Origin: Burkholderiaceae bacterium
GTDB lineage: Bacteria; Pseudomonadota; Gammaproteobacteria; Burkholderiales; Burkholderiaceae
Length of the DNA: 11,064 nucleotides
Reading direction: 5' to 3'
Assembly: GCA_022701965.1 (NCBI GenBank)
Contig: JAKONL010000148.1
Coordinates: 1 to 11,064, forward strand
The translations under genes and the position numbers were made by a program. This document shows positions 1 through 6,379 of the stretch, piece after piece. The notes below the pieces were generated by a model, which saw only the letters and a program-made list of their open reading frames with translations, did no database searches and was not told the origin of the DNA. Numbering within the stretch: the stretch's first letter is position 1; every line of letters begins with the position of its first letter.

Positions 1-378
1 GATGCGCGGCGGCTTCACATGCGTGCTCGGCAGCGTCGTGAAACCGACCTGCTCGAGTTCGCTCACCTCCGGCGGATGCTCGAACGCACAGTCGTGCATC
101 CGGCGCGCCGTCGCCTCGTCCGCGAGATGCACCACGAATTCACCGGTGCGCTCGATGTTGCGCGCAGTGTCCTTGAGCGAGTCGTCGCTGCGGCGGTTGA
201 GGCTGATCATCACGATCGGCGGTTCCTCGCCGACCATGTTGAACATGCTGAAGGGCGCGGCGTTGACGATGCCATCGGGTCCTAGCGTGGTCACCAGCGC
301 CACCGGACGCGGCACGATCAGGCTCGCCATGAGCTTGTAGCGCTGGTATTCGGTCAGCGTCGCGAAATCGATTTCCAT
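1..378 (-). CDS. Flavin reductase-like (DIM6/NTAB family) protein, 3' end cut by window edge
   Basis: The first 126 codons are visible, and the C-terminus lies beyond the left edge. The protein starts MEIDFATLTEYQRYKL. It continues with VPRPVALVTTLGPDGIVNAAP (about residues 22-42), FSMFNMVGEEPP (43-54) and IVMISLNRRSDDSLKDT (55-71). This pattern is typical of the FMN-binding split-barrel flavin reductase-like domain. Known members bind FMN and reduce flavin with NAD(P)H, often to feed a partner monooxygenase, but many are uncharacterised, so the exact reaction is not established. The protein should be cytoplasmic. The ATG at 378 has a good ribosome site (GGGGAG, nine bases upstream). The gene begins 37 bases after the LivF-type ATPase gene on the same strand, so it is probably the last visible gene of the transporter operon. 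That suggests, by inference only, that the imported compound is oxidised or reduced after uptake. Confidence 0.88.
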   Translation of the reverse strand, partial: MEIDFATLTEYQRYKLMASLIVPRPVALVTTLGPDGIVNAAPFSMFNMVGEEPPIVMISLNRRSDDSLKDTARNIERTGEFVVHLADEATARRMHDCAFEHPPEVSELEQVGFTTLPSTHVKPPRI

Positions 379-391
379 GGGTTCGGGCTCC

Positions 392-406
392 CCGGCCGTG
401 GGCCGG
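392..406 (-). other. Small GC hairpin between livF-type gene and flavin reductase gene
   Basis: CCGGCC and GGCCGG form a perfect 6-bp stem with a 3-base loop, in the 37-base gap between the LivF-type stop and the flavin reductase start. In the transcript its last bases adjoin, and partly merge with, the GGGGAG ribosome site of the flavin reductase gene. It has no T-tract, so it is a poor intrinsic terminator. It could slow readthrough, protect an RNA end or tune translation of the last gene. Such short GC hairpins also arise by chance at this base composition. Confidence 0.3.
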
Positions 407-415
407 CGCCAGGGC

Positions 416-1123
416 TCAAGCAAGTGCGATGCCGAGCAGGCGTTCGCGCAGCACGGCGTCGTCCGCGAGCACTGCGCTCGCACTCTCGTGCACCACCTCG
501 CCGCGTTCCAGCACGATCGCGCGGTGCGTCATGTCCAGCGCCAGCACCGGACGCTGCTCGACCACGATCGACGCCAGCCCCTCGCTCGCGCACAGCCGGC
601 GGATCGATGCCGCAAGCGACGCGACCAGCACCGGCGCCAGGCCTTCCATCGGTTCGTCGAGCAGCAGCAGCCGGGGATTGGTCATGAGCGCGCGGCCGAT
701 CGCGAGCATCTGCTGTTCGCCGCCGGAGAGCTGGTTGCCGCGATGGGTGCGACGCTCGCGCAGCAGCGGGAAGAAACCGTAGACCCGCCTCAGGTCCCAC
801 GGCCCGCGTCGCGCGACCACGACGAGGTTCTCCTCGACGGTGAGCGAGGGGAAGACCTCGCGCGCCTGCGGCACCCAGCCGAGGCCGGCGCGCGCGCGGC
901 GCTCGGGCGGCCAGCGCGCAATGTCCTGCCCGTGCCAGCGGATCGACCCCGCCGCGACGCGGGTGTGTCCCATCAGCGTCTCGATCAGCGTGGTCTTGCC
1001 CGCGCCGTTGCGCCCGAGCACCGCCAGGCTCTCGCCCTCCGCCAGCGCGAGGCCGATGCGGTGCAGCACCGTGGCGCCGCCGTGGCCGGCCGTGACGCCG
1101 TCGAGGACGAGCGCCTCAGCCAT
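416..1123 (-). CDS. livF: HAAT-family ABC transporter ATPase, LivF type
   Basis: This 235-residue cytoplasmic ATPase is of normal length for LivF. It carries Walker A GRNGAGKT (37-44), Q-loop Q86 in WVPQAREVFPSLTVEENL, signature LSGGEQQ (132-138), Walker B LLLLDEP (152-158) and the switch segment VVEQ (187-190). LivF-type proteins usually have EQ at this switch where many ABC ATPases have a histidine, so Q190 is not a defect. It should pair with the LivG-type ATPase to power import through the LivH/LivM-type permeases. The ATG at 1123 has GAGG nine bases upstream, and the gene overlaps the end of the LivG-type gene by 8 bases, suggesting coupled translation. Family assignment is firm, but the transported compound is not known. 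The gene symbol denotes the type, not proof of leucine transport. Confidence 0.96.
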   Translation of the reverse strand: MAEALVLDGVTAGHGGATVLHRIGLALAEGESLAVLGRNGAGKTTLIETLMGHTRVAAGSIRWHGQDIARWPPERRARAGLGWVPQAREVFPSLTVEENLVVVARRGPWDLRRVYGFFPLLRERRTHRGNQLSGGEQQMLAIGRALMTNPRLLLLDEPMEGLAPVLVASLAASIRRLCASEGLASIVVEQRPVLALDMTHRAIVLERGEVVHESASAVLADDAVLRERLLGIALA

Positions 1124-1865
1124 GCAGGTAGGCCTCGCGCACCCGCGTGTGGGCGGCGATCTCCTCGGGCGTGCCTTCGGCGAGCACGCGGCCGGCCGCG
1201 AGCACCGTGATGCGTCGCGCGAAGCGGAACACCAGCTTCATGTCGTGCTCGATGAAGAGCACGGCGACGTCGGCGGGGAGCGCGTCGACGGCGCGGAGCA
1301 GCTCACCGCTCTCGGCCTCGGGCACCCCGGCCGCGGGCTCGTCCAGGAGCAGCACGCGCGGCCTCGCGGCCAGTGCCAGCGCGATTTCCAGCACGCGTTG
1401 CCGGCCGTAGGGCAGCTCGGCGGCGGGCACTTCGGCCTGCGCGTCGAGGCCCAGCGCGGCGAGCAGCGCATGCGCCTCGTCGAACAGCGCGCGATGGCGG
1501 CCCGTCGGCGCCAGCGGACGCCACCAGACGCCGCCCAGGCCTTCGCGCTCGGCGATGGCCAGCACCACCGAGCGCAGCGGGCTCAGGCTGTGGAACAGCG
1601 TGTTGACCTGGAAGGTGCGCACCAGCCCGAGACGCGCACGCCGCTCGGTCGGCAACGCGGTGATGTCGACGCCGTCGAGCTCGATGCGGCCGGCGTCGGG
1701 GCGGCGCACGCCGGCCAGCAGGTCGATCAGCGTGCTCTTGCCCGCGCCGTTCGGGCCGATGAGCGCATGCCGCGCGCCGGGTTCGAGCGACAGGTCGACG
1801 CCGTCGACCGTGCGCAGGCTGCCGTAGTGCAGGCGCAGGCCGTGCACCCGCAGGCCCGCGTTCAC
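1116..1865 (-). CDS. livG: HAAT-family ABC transporter ATPase, LivG type
   Basis: This is a 249-residue ATPase starting at GTG 1865. It has Walker A GPNGAGKS (37-44), Q-loop Q86 in RTFQ, signature-region LPYGRQR (151-157), Walker B VLLLDEP (171-177), and IEHDM with H-loop His207 followed by LVFRFARRITVL. The 'YGRQR' signature in place of LSGGQ and the IEHDM...VFRFA segment are typical of LivG rather than LivF. The open frame extends far upstream through the permease gene, but the true start is marked by a strong GGAGG five bases before GTG. The GTGA overlap with the LivM-type stop also supports this start. It is the partner of the LivF-type ATPase in the same operon. Nothing is missing or truncated. 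Confidence 0.96.
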   Translation of the reverse strand: MNAGLRVHGLRLHYGSLRTVDGVDLSLEPGARHALIGPNGAGKSTLIDLLAGVRRPDAGRIELDGVDITALPTERRARLGLVRTFQVNTLFHSLSPLRSVVLAIAEREGLGGVWWRPLAPTGRHRALFDEAHALLAALGLDAQAEVPAAELPYGRQRVLEIALALAARPRVLLLDEPAAGVPEAESGELLRAVDALPADVAVLFIEHDMKLVFRFARRITVLAAGRVLAEGTPEEIAAHTRVREAYLHG

Positions 1866-2809
1866 GGGCGCCTCCGCTGCGTCAAGTGCGCCAGCGCGCC
1901 GAGGAGGCCGCCGCGCCCGGCCAGCGCCGCCGCGATCAGGAACAGCCCGAGGCCGAACATCCAGTACGCCGGATCGAGGTCGGCGAAAGCGTCGTGCACC
2001 GCCATGTAGACCAGCGCGCCGACCAGCCCGCCATAGAGCCGGCCGGTGCCGCCGAGCACCAGGACGATCAGCACTTCGGCCGAGCGCTCGAAGCCGATCG
2101 ACTCGATGCCGACGAACTGCGTCGTCTGCGCGAGCAGCGCGCCGGCGAGGCCCGCCACGGCCGCCGACAGCGTGCAGACCGTGCGCAGGCGGGCCGTCAC
2201 CGGCGAGCCGATCGCCCGCATGCGCTCGGGGTTGTCGCGGATGCCGACGAGCGCCAGCCCGAACGGCGAGCCGACCACCCGCCGCACCGCCATGAACACC
2301 AGCAGCACCACGACGAAGCTGTAGACGAAGGCGGTCCGGCCCTGGAGGTCGAAGTCGAACAGGCCGAGCACCGGCCACATCGCGACGCCCTGCAGCCCGT
2401 CGGTGCCGCCGGTGAGGTCCGCGAGGCGGTTGACGAGCTCGGTCGCCAGCATGCAGATGCCGAGCGTGATCGTCAGCCGCGTGAGGTCCGCGCCGCGCCC
2501 GACCAGCCGGCCTAGCAGGTGGCCCAGCACCGCGCACACCGCCGCGGCGGCGAGCAGCCCCGAAAGCGGCTCGCCCCAGCCGTGGCGGGCCAGCAGCCCG
2601 GCCGTGTAGGCTCCGGCGCCGAAAAACGCGGCATGGCCGATGCTCAGGATGCCCGCGTAGCCGAGCATCAGGTCGAGCGACACCGCGAACAGTCCGACGA
2701 TCAGGATCTGGCTCATCAGCGCGAGCCGGTCGGGCAGCGCGAAGAAGGCCGCGGCGAGCGCGACCCAGAACGCGATCTCGGCCCACCCGTCGACCGCCCG
2801 CCGCGTCAT
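1862..2809 (-). CDS. livM: HAAT-family ABC transporter inner-membrane permease, LivM type
   Basis: This 315-residue hydrophobic protein has many predicted membrane helices. Diagnostic segments are GYAGILSIGHAAFFGAGAY (50-68), which is the hallmark of LivM permeases. The cytoplasmic coupling loop GIRDNPERMRAIG (189-201) contacts the ATPases, and VLGGTGRLYGGLVGA (251-265) is the conserved glycine-rich segment near the C-terminus. It should form the membrane channel together with the LivH-type permease. The ATG at 2809 overlaps the LivH-type stop in an ATGA arrangement (4 bases) and has AGGA seven bases upstream. An open frame continues upstream of this ATG but has a different, non-membrane composition there, so it was not used. 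The gene ends in a GTGA overlap with the LivG-type gene. Confidence 0.95.
   Translation of the reverse strand: MTRRAVDGWAEIAFWVALAAAFFALPDRLALMSQILIVGLFAVSLDLMLGYAGILSIGHAAFFGAGAYTAGLLARHGWGEPLSGLLAAAAVCAVLGHLLGRLVGRGADLTRLTITLGICMLATELVNRLADLTGGTDGLQGVAMWPVLGLFDFDLQGRTAFVYSFVVVLLVFMAVRRVVGSPFGLALVGIRDNPERMRAIGSPVTARLRTVCTLSAAVAGLAGALLAQTTQFVGIESIGFERSAEVLIVLVLGGTGRLYGGLVGALVYMAVHDAFADLDPAYWMFGLGLFLIAAALAGRGGLLGALAHLTQRRRP
1871..1875 (-). promoter_or_regulatory. Ribosome binding site GGAGG fixing the GTG start of the LivG-type gene
   Basis: On the minus strand GGAGG lies five bases before the GTG at 1865. It sits inside the last codons of the LivM-type permease gene. It decides the start of an ATPase frame that would otherwise run on upstream in the same phase, and it fits coupled translation across the GTGA overlap. 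Confidence 0.75.
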
Positions 2810-3666
2810 GCGCCGTTCCTGCGCCGCGCGAGGCCCTGCGGCTTCCACAGCAGCACCGCGACCAGCGTTGCGTAGACGGGGACGGAGCCCGCCTGCGGCA
2901 GCCAGTACCTGCCCGCCACGTCGACGATGCCCACGCCCATCGCCGCGACGAACGGGCCTGCGACGCTGCCCGCACCGCCCACGCACACCACCATCAGCAC
3001 CACCGCGAGATGGCGCAGCGCGAAGTACGGATCGAGTGCGAGCAGGCCCAGGCCGAGCGCTCCGCCGAGCCCGGCGAGCCCGCTGCCGAGCGCGAAGGTC
3101 AGCAGGAACAGGCGGCCGACCGGAAGGCCCAGGCCGGCGGCGACGCGGCGGTTGTCCACCGCCGCGCGCACCATCGCGCCGTAGCGCGTGCGGCCCAGGC
3201 CGAGCAGCAGCGCGCCCAGCACCGCCAGCCCGGAGGCGACGAGGAACAGGCGATAGCGCACCACCTCCAGCCCGCCCAGCACGACGCGCCCGTCGAGCCA
3301 TGGCGGCAGGACGAAGGGCTGCATCGCCGGGCCGAAGAGCCGCGTGAAGATGGCGATCGACACGAACACGATGCCGATCGTCAGCAGCACCTGGTCGAGC
3401 GGACCGGAGCGGTAGAGCCGGCGGTAGAGCAGCACCTCGAGCACCGCGCCCACGGCCGCCGCGGCGCCGAAGGCCAGGCCCAGCGCCGGCAGGAAGCCGA
3501 TGCCGTGGCGCTCCATCGCCAGGCTCGCCGCGTAGCCGCCGACCATTGCGAAGCCGCCGTGCGCGAGGTTGACGAAGTTCATCAGGCCCAGCGTGACCGA
3601 CAGCCCCACGGCCATGAGGAACAGCAGCATGCCGTAGGCGATGCCGTCGAACAGCACGGTGATCAC
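2806..3666 (-). CDS. livH: HAAT-family ABC transporter inner-membrane permease, LivH type
   Basis: This 286-residue multi-helix membrane protein begins with GTG at 3666. The segment GLMNFVNLAHGGFAMVGGY (27-45) is the LivH signature. MVRAAVDNRRVAAGLG (165-180) is the coupling loop toward the ATPases, and VCVGGAGSVAGPFVAA (228-243) is the conserved late glycine-rich region. Length and layout match LivH. The start lies four bases after the stop of the substrate-binding protein gene. A purine-rich AAGGAAGG lies about 14 bases upstream, farther than ideal, so translation may depend partly on ribosomes finishing the preceding gene. The protein forms the heteromeric permease with the LivM-type product. 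Confidence 0.95.
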   Translation of the reverse strand: MITVLFDGIAYGMLLFLMAVGLSVTLGLMNFVNLAHGGFAMVGGYAASLAMERHGIGFLPALGLAFGAAAAVGAVLEVLLYRRLYRSGPLDQVLLTIGIVFVSIAIFTRLFGPAMQPFVLPPWLDGRVVLGGLEVVRYRLFLVASGLAVLGALLLGLGRTRYGAMVRAAVDNRRVAAGLGLPVGRLFLLTFALGSGLAGLGGALGLGLLALDPYFALRHLAVVLMVVCVGGAGSVAGPFVAAMGVGIVDVAGRYWLPQAGSVPVYATLVAVLLWKPQGLARRRNGA

Positions 3667-3670
3667 GGCG

Positions 3671-4891
3671 CTACCGGGCGCCTTCCTTGGCCGGATCGCC
3701 GACCCGGTCGAAGCGCGCGAATTCGACGTTCACCAGTTCGCCCTTCGCACGCTCCACCTTGCGGATGTAGACGGTCTGCACGATGTCGCGCGTGCGCGCG
3801 TCGATCTCGACCGGGCCGCGCGGGCTCTCGAAGCGCAGTCCCTTGAACGCCTCCATCATCGGGCCGCCCGACGCGTCGCCGCGCGTCTTCGCGAGCGCGA
3901 GGTCGATGGCGGCCAGGGCGTCGTAGGCGGCGACGGCGAAGTAGCTCGGACGCAGGCCGGTGCCGGATGCGGCGGCGAAGTCGCTCGTGAACTTCGCGTT
4001 CTTCGGCGACGGATGCGCATAGGAATAGTGGTGGCTGGTGACCAGCCCCAGCGCGGCGTCGCCGGTCGCGGCGAGGTAGCTGTCGTCGGTGGCTTCGCCG
4101 GTCGCGAAGAGACGGATGCCGGCTTCCTCCATGCCGCGCGCCTTCCAGACCTTGAGGAACGCCGGCGGCATCACGCCCGAGGGAAAGAAGAAGAACACGG
4201 CCTGCGGCTTCGCATCCTTGATCCGCTGCACGTAGGCCGAGAAGTCGGCCGTGTTCATCGGCGTGCGCACGGCGCCGACGACCCTGCCGCCCTCGGCCGC
4301 GAAGGCCTTGCCGAAGGCGGTTTCGGCATCGGCGCCGGAGGCGTAGTCGGCCACCACCGTGTAGGCCTCGCGGATGCCCTGGCGCGCCATCCAGCGCGCC
4401 ATCGGATCGGTCACCTGCTGCACCGTGAACGACAGCCGCACGGCGTACGGCGAGGCGGCGGTGATGCCCGAGGACGCCGCGTTCATCACCAGCATCGGCA
4501 CCTTCGCCTGCGTGGCGATGGCCGCGACGGCATAGGCGTTGGGGCTGAAGTCCAGCCCGGCGAGGATCTGCACCCTGTCGCGCACCACCAGTTCCTGCGC
4601 GAGGCGCCGTGCGGTATCGGGTGCCGGGCCGGCCGTGTCCTTGCGGACGATCTCGACCGGGCGGCCGGCGACCTTGCCGCCGTGCTCCCTCAGGTAGAGC
4701 GCGATGCCGGCGTCGAACTGCCGGCCGTAGTCGGCGTAGGCGCCCGAGTAGCTCGCGATCAGCCCGATGCGCAGCGGACCGTCGGCCGCGCGCGCGGCAT
4801 TGGAGACGACGGAAGTGGCGGCGGCGACGATCGGGAACACGAGTGCAAGCAGCGGTCCGAGGCGATCGCGCGCTTTCTGAAGAAACTTCAT
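3671..4891 (-). CDS. Periplasmic substrate-binding protein of a HAAT-family ABC importer (Peripla_BP_6 type)
   Basis: This 406-residue protein is exported. It starts MKFLQKARDR, followed by a hydrophobic core (about 12-29) and a likely signal peptidase I site after NAARA (about residue 35). The mature protein begins with the typical PLRIGLIASYSGAYADYGRQ and ends with YIRKVERAKGELVNVEF. Middle segments such as VPMLVMNAASSGIT (131-144), SPYAVRLSFT (147-156) and FFFFPSG (233-239) fit the type I periplasmic binding fold used by LivJ/LivK and related amide, aromatic and urea receptors. It is the first gene of the importer operon and supplies its specificity. The ligand is not readable from sequence: NAASSGIT occupies the place where amino-acid receptors contact the substrate backbone, but that is not decisive. 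The ATG at 4891 was chosen because it begins the signal peptide. No clear ribosome site precedes it, and a hairpin sits just upstream. Confidence 0.93.
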   Translation of the reverse strand: MKFLQKARDRLGPLLALVFPIVAAATSVVSNAARAADGPLRIGLIASYSGAYADYGRQFDAGIALYLREHGGKVAGRPVEIVRKDTAGPAPDTARRLAQELVVRDRVQILAGLDFSPNAYAVAAIATQAKVPMLVMNAASSGITAASPYAVRLSFTVQQVTDPMARWMARQGIREAYTVVADYASGADAETAFGKAFAAEGGRVVGAVRTPMNTADFSAYVQRIKDAKPQAVFFFFPSGVMPPAFLKVWKARGMEEAGIRLFATGEATDDSYLAATGDAALGLVTSHHYSYAHPSPKNAKFTSDFAAASGTGLRPSYFAVAAYDALAAIDLALAKTRGDASGGPMMEAFKGLRFESPRGPVEIDARTRDIVQTVYIRKVERAKGELVNVEFARFDRVGDPAKEGAR

Positions 4892-4897
4892 GGAATG

Positions 4898-4919
4898 ACC
4901 CGGCGTGGCGTGGCCGGGT
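4898..4919 (-). promoter_or_regulatory. Leader hairpin just upstream of the substrate-binding protein start
   Basis: ACCCGGC (4898-4904) and GCCGGGT (4913-4919) are perfect 7-bp arms around an 8-base loop. In the transcript the stem ends six bases before the ATG at 4891 and holds the only G-rich stretch that could act as ribosome site. It could hide the translation start of the operon's first gene or, read the other way in function, mark the end of the upstream DUF2252 transcript. No T-tract follows. The 75-base gap (4892-4966) must hold the operon promoter if the DUF2252 gene is not co-transcribed; AGAAT around 4922 on the minus strand is the only weak -10-like element, without a convincing -35. 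Confidence 0.35.
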
Positions 4920-4966
4920 ATTCTGAAGGTAGGGCCGGCGTCCGCGCCGAATGCCGGTCCGCGCAA

Positions 4967-6268
4967 TCAGGCCGTCGCGACGTCGAGCGCGTGGCGCCGG
5001 CAGTGGTCGAGGTACCCGCGCTCGTGCGAGGCGACGAGTTCCACCACGCTCGACCAGAGCCACGAAGGCGCCTCCAGCGCCCGCGAATGGTTGCGCAGCA
5101 GCACGTCGCGCCAGTGGCGGCGCGTGGCGGTGTCCATCTGGCGCGCGTGGGCGGCGCCCACCACGCGCGCGAGGTAGTAGGCGGTGCGCGTCGCCTCGGC
5201 GATGTCGAGGCTCTCGATCTCCAGCTTCAGGTCCTGCGGCAGCAGCTCCCGCACGAACACCGACTTCTTTCCCAGGTGAGCGGCCGTCATGCGCTCGCCG
5301 AGGTAGGGCGACATGGCGCGCGCGCCCGCGACCACGCGCTCGGCGTTGTCGGCGGGCATGGCATCCGCACCCGCGTCCGCGTCGGCGCGCGGCGCCACGG
5401 CATGCACGGCCTCCTTGATGTCGATCAGGCAGAAGTCCCGGCCCTTGCGTCCGTCGCGGCCGACGTCGATCAGCACCGCATAGCGGCCGCGACCGAGCGA
5501 ACTGCAGCCCTTCATCCAGTAGGCGGCGTCGAGAAACGCGACCTCGGCGTCGTCGTCGCGATGGTGCAGCTGGGTGATCGTGTCGCGCACCTCCGGCGAC
5601 TCCACCAGTGCGCGGATGCGGCGGCGTTCCTCGTCCGACACCGGCCAGAAGCGCTTGCCGTGCGGGATCGCGCGGGTCGCGCCCTCGACGCGTTCTTCGG
5701 CCAGATGGCGCCAGGTGCGCATGCGCGCGTCGCGCAGGGCGTGCTGCACGGCGGCGGGGCGGTGCAGCGCCGACATGGACCGGCCGCTGGCGAAGGCGTT
5801 GGTATACCCCTCCACCATGTGCTCGATCATGCGAGCGGTGGTCACGCCCGGCAGGTCCGAGCCGCGGGCCGCCGAGGCCAGCGACAGCCCGAGGCGGATG
5901 AGATCGTGCGCCGGGTTGCCGATCACGGTCTGGTCGAAATCGCGCACCTGGATGTCGATGTTGCCGTCGACATCGGCCACCGGGCCGAGGTTGCCGACGT
6001 GGCAGTCGCCGCAGATCCAGATCGGCGGGCCTTCGGGCAGCGCGCTCGGCGCGACCGACTCCAGCCATTCGTAGAAGCGCTGCGTGTTGCCGCGCACATA
6101 GGCGTGCGCGGAGCGCGCCATCTTCGTGTTGCGGGCCTGGACGAGCACCGGCTGGCGCTGCTGCGGCGACGGCGGCGGGGGTGTCCGCACGGACTTGTGG
6201 GCGCGAGGCGCGAGGGTGGCTTTGATGGCGATCTCTCTAGGTGTTGTGGTGATCGCTGTCGAGTGCAA
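4967..6268 (-). CDS. DUF2252 family protein, kinase-like motifs in permuted order
   Basis: This protein of up to 433 residues is of unknown function. The DUF2252 family is recognised from KMARSAHAYVRGN (49-61), ICGDCHVGNLGP (85-96), RDFDQTVIGNPAHDLIRL (109-126), a Gly-rich KGCSSLGRGRYAVLI (253-267), LIDIKEA (281-287), ERVVAGARAM (310-319) and FVRELLPQD (338-346). GDxHxxN followed by DFD resembles the catalytic loop and metal-binding aspartate of aminoglycoside-phosphotransferase-like kinases. The Gly-rich loop, Lys285, helix Glu310 and hinge-like VRELLP resemble the ATP-binding lobe, yet they come after the catalytic motifs. No signal peptide or membrane segment is seen, so it is probably cytoplasmic. 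The start is uncertain. TTG 6268 is the longest choice, but its first codons are unusually rich in A/T at third positions. GTG 6190 is an alternative, while ATG 6121 would begin right at the first family motif. It is on the same strand as the transporter, 75 bases upstream, and a shared role is not shown. Confidence 0.85.
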   Translation of the reverse strand: MHSTAITTTPREIAIKATLAPRAHKSVRTPPPPSPQQRQPVLVQARNTKMARSAHAYVRGNTQRFYEWLESVAPSALPEGPPIWICGDCHVGNLGPVADVDGNIDIQVRDFDQTVIGNPAHDLIRLGLSLASAARGSDLPGVTTARMIEHMVEGYTNAFASGRSMSALHRPAAVQHALRDARMRTWRHLAEERVEGATRAIPHGKRFWPVSDEERRRIRALVESPEVRDTITQLHHRDDDAEVAFLDAAYWMKGCSSLGRGRYAVLIDVGRDGRKGRDFCLIDIKEAVHAVAPRADADAGADAMPADNAERVVAGARAMSPYLGERMTAAHLGKKSVFVRELLPQDLKLEIESLDIAEATRTAYYLARVVGAAHARQMDTATRRHWRDVLLRNHSRALEAPSWLWSSVVELVASHERGYLDHCRRHALDVATA

Positions 6269-6328
6269 CCGCGCTTGCGGATGCAGGCCGTCGGACTTGG
6301 CCCCGCGGTGTTGAGGGCTCGCCGGTGA

Positions 6329-6355
6329 CGAAGCTGACCGGACCGGTCAGCTTCG
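6329..6355. repeat. Perfect 13-bp inverted repeat with 1-base centre
   Basis: CGAAGCTGACCGG (6329-6341), A6342, then CCGGTCAGCTTCG (6343-6355) form an exact inverted repeat. It lies in the 111-base gap between the stop of the zinc-ribbon protein gene (6380) and the longest start of the DUF2252 gene (6268). In RNA it would fold to a strong stem, about 25 bases past the zinc-ribbon gene stop. That placement fits a transcription terminator or RNA end-protecting hairpin, but no T-tract follows on either strand. As DNA, the near-palindrome could also be an operator for the DUF2252 gene. The rest of the gap shows no convincing promoter. Confidence 0.6.
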
Positions 6356-6379
6356 CGGTCGAAGGCGGCGAAATGCCGC

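Noticed and set aside
840..2009. A 389-codon plus-strand frame across the LivF- and LivG-type genes
   Set aside because: It is antisense to two ATPase genes with intact motifs, has composition typical of a shadow frame, and has no domain.
1866..2975. Possible N-terminal extension or fusion of the LivG-type ATPase (619-codon frame)
   Set aside because: The extension overlaps the LivM- and LivH-type genes in another frame and is Arg-rich without motifs. GGAGG before GTG 1865 marks the real start.
2810..3301. Possible extended LivM-type protein of 479 residues
   Set aside because: The upstream part overlaps the LivH-type gene out of frame and is not hydrophobic. ATG 2809 with AGGA and an ATGA overlap is the normal arrangement.
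3641..6328. An 895-codon open frame on the plus strand, opposite the binding protein and DUF2252 genes
   Set aside because: It lies wholly antisense to two well-supported genes, is dominated by Arg, His, Gly, Ala and Val, and shows no recognisable domain. Long antisense frames are expected at this GC content.
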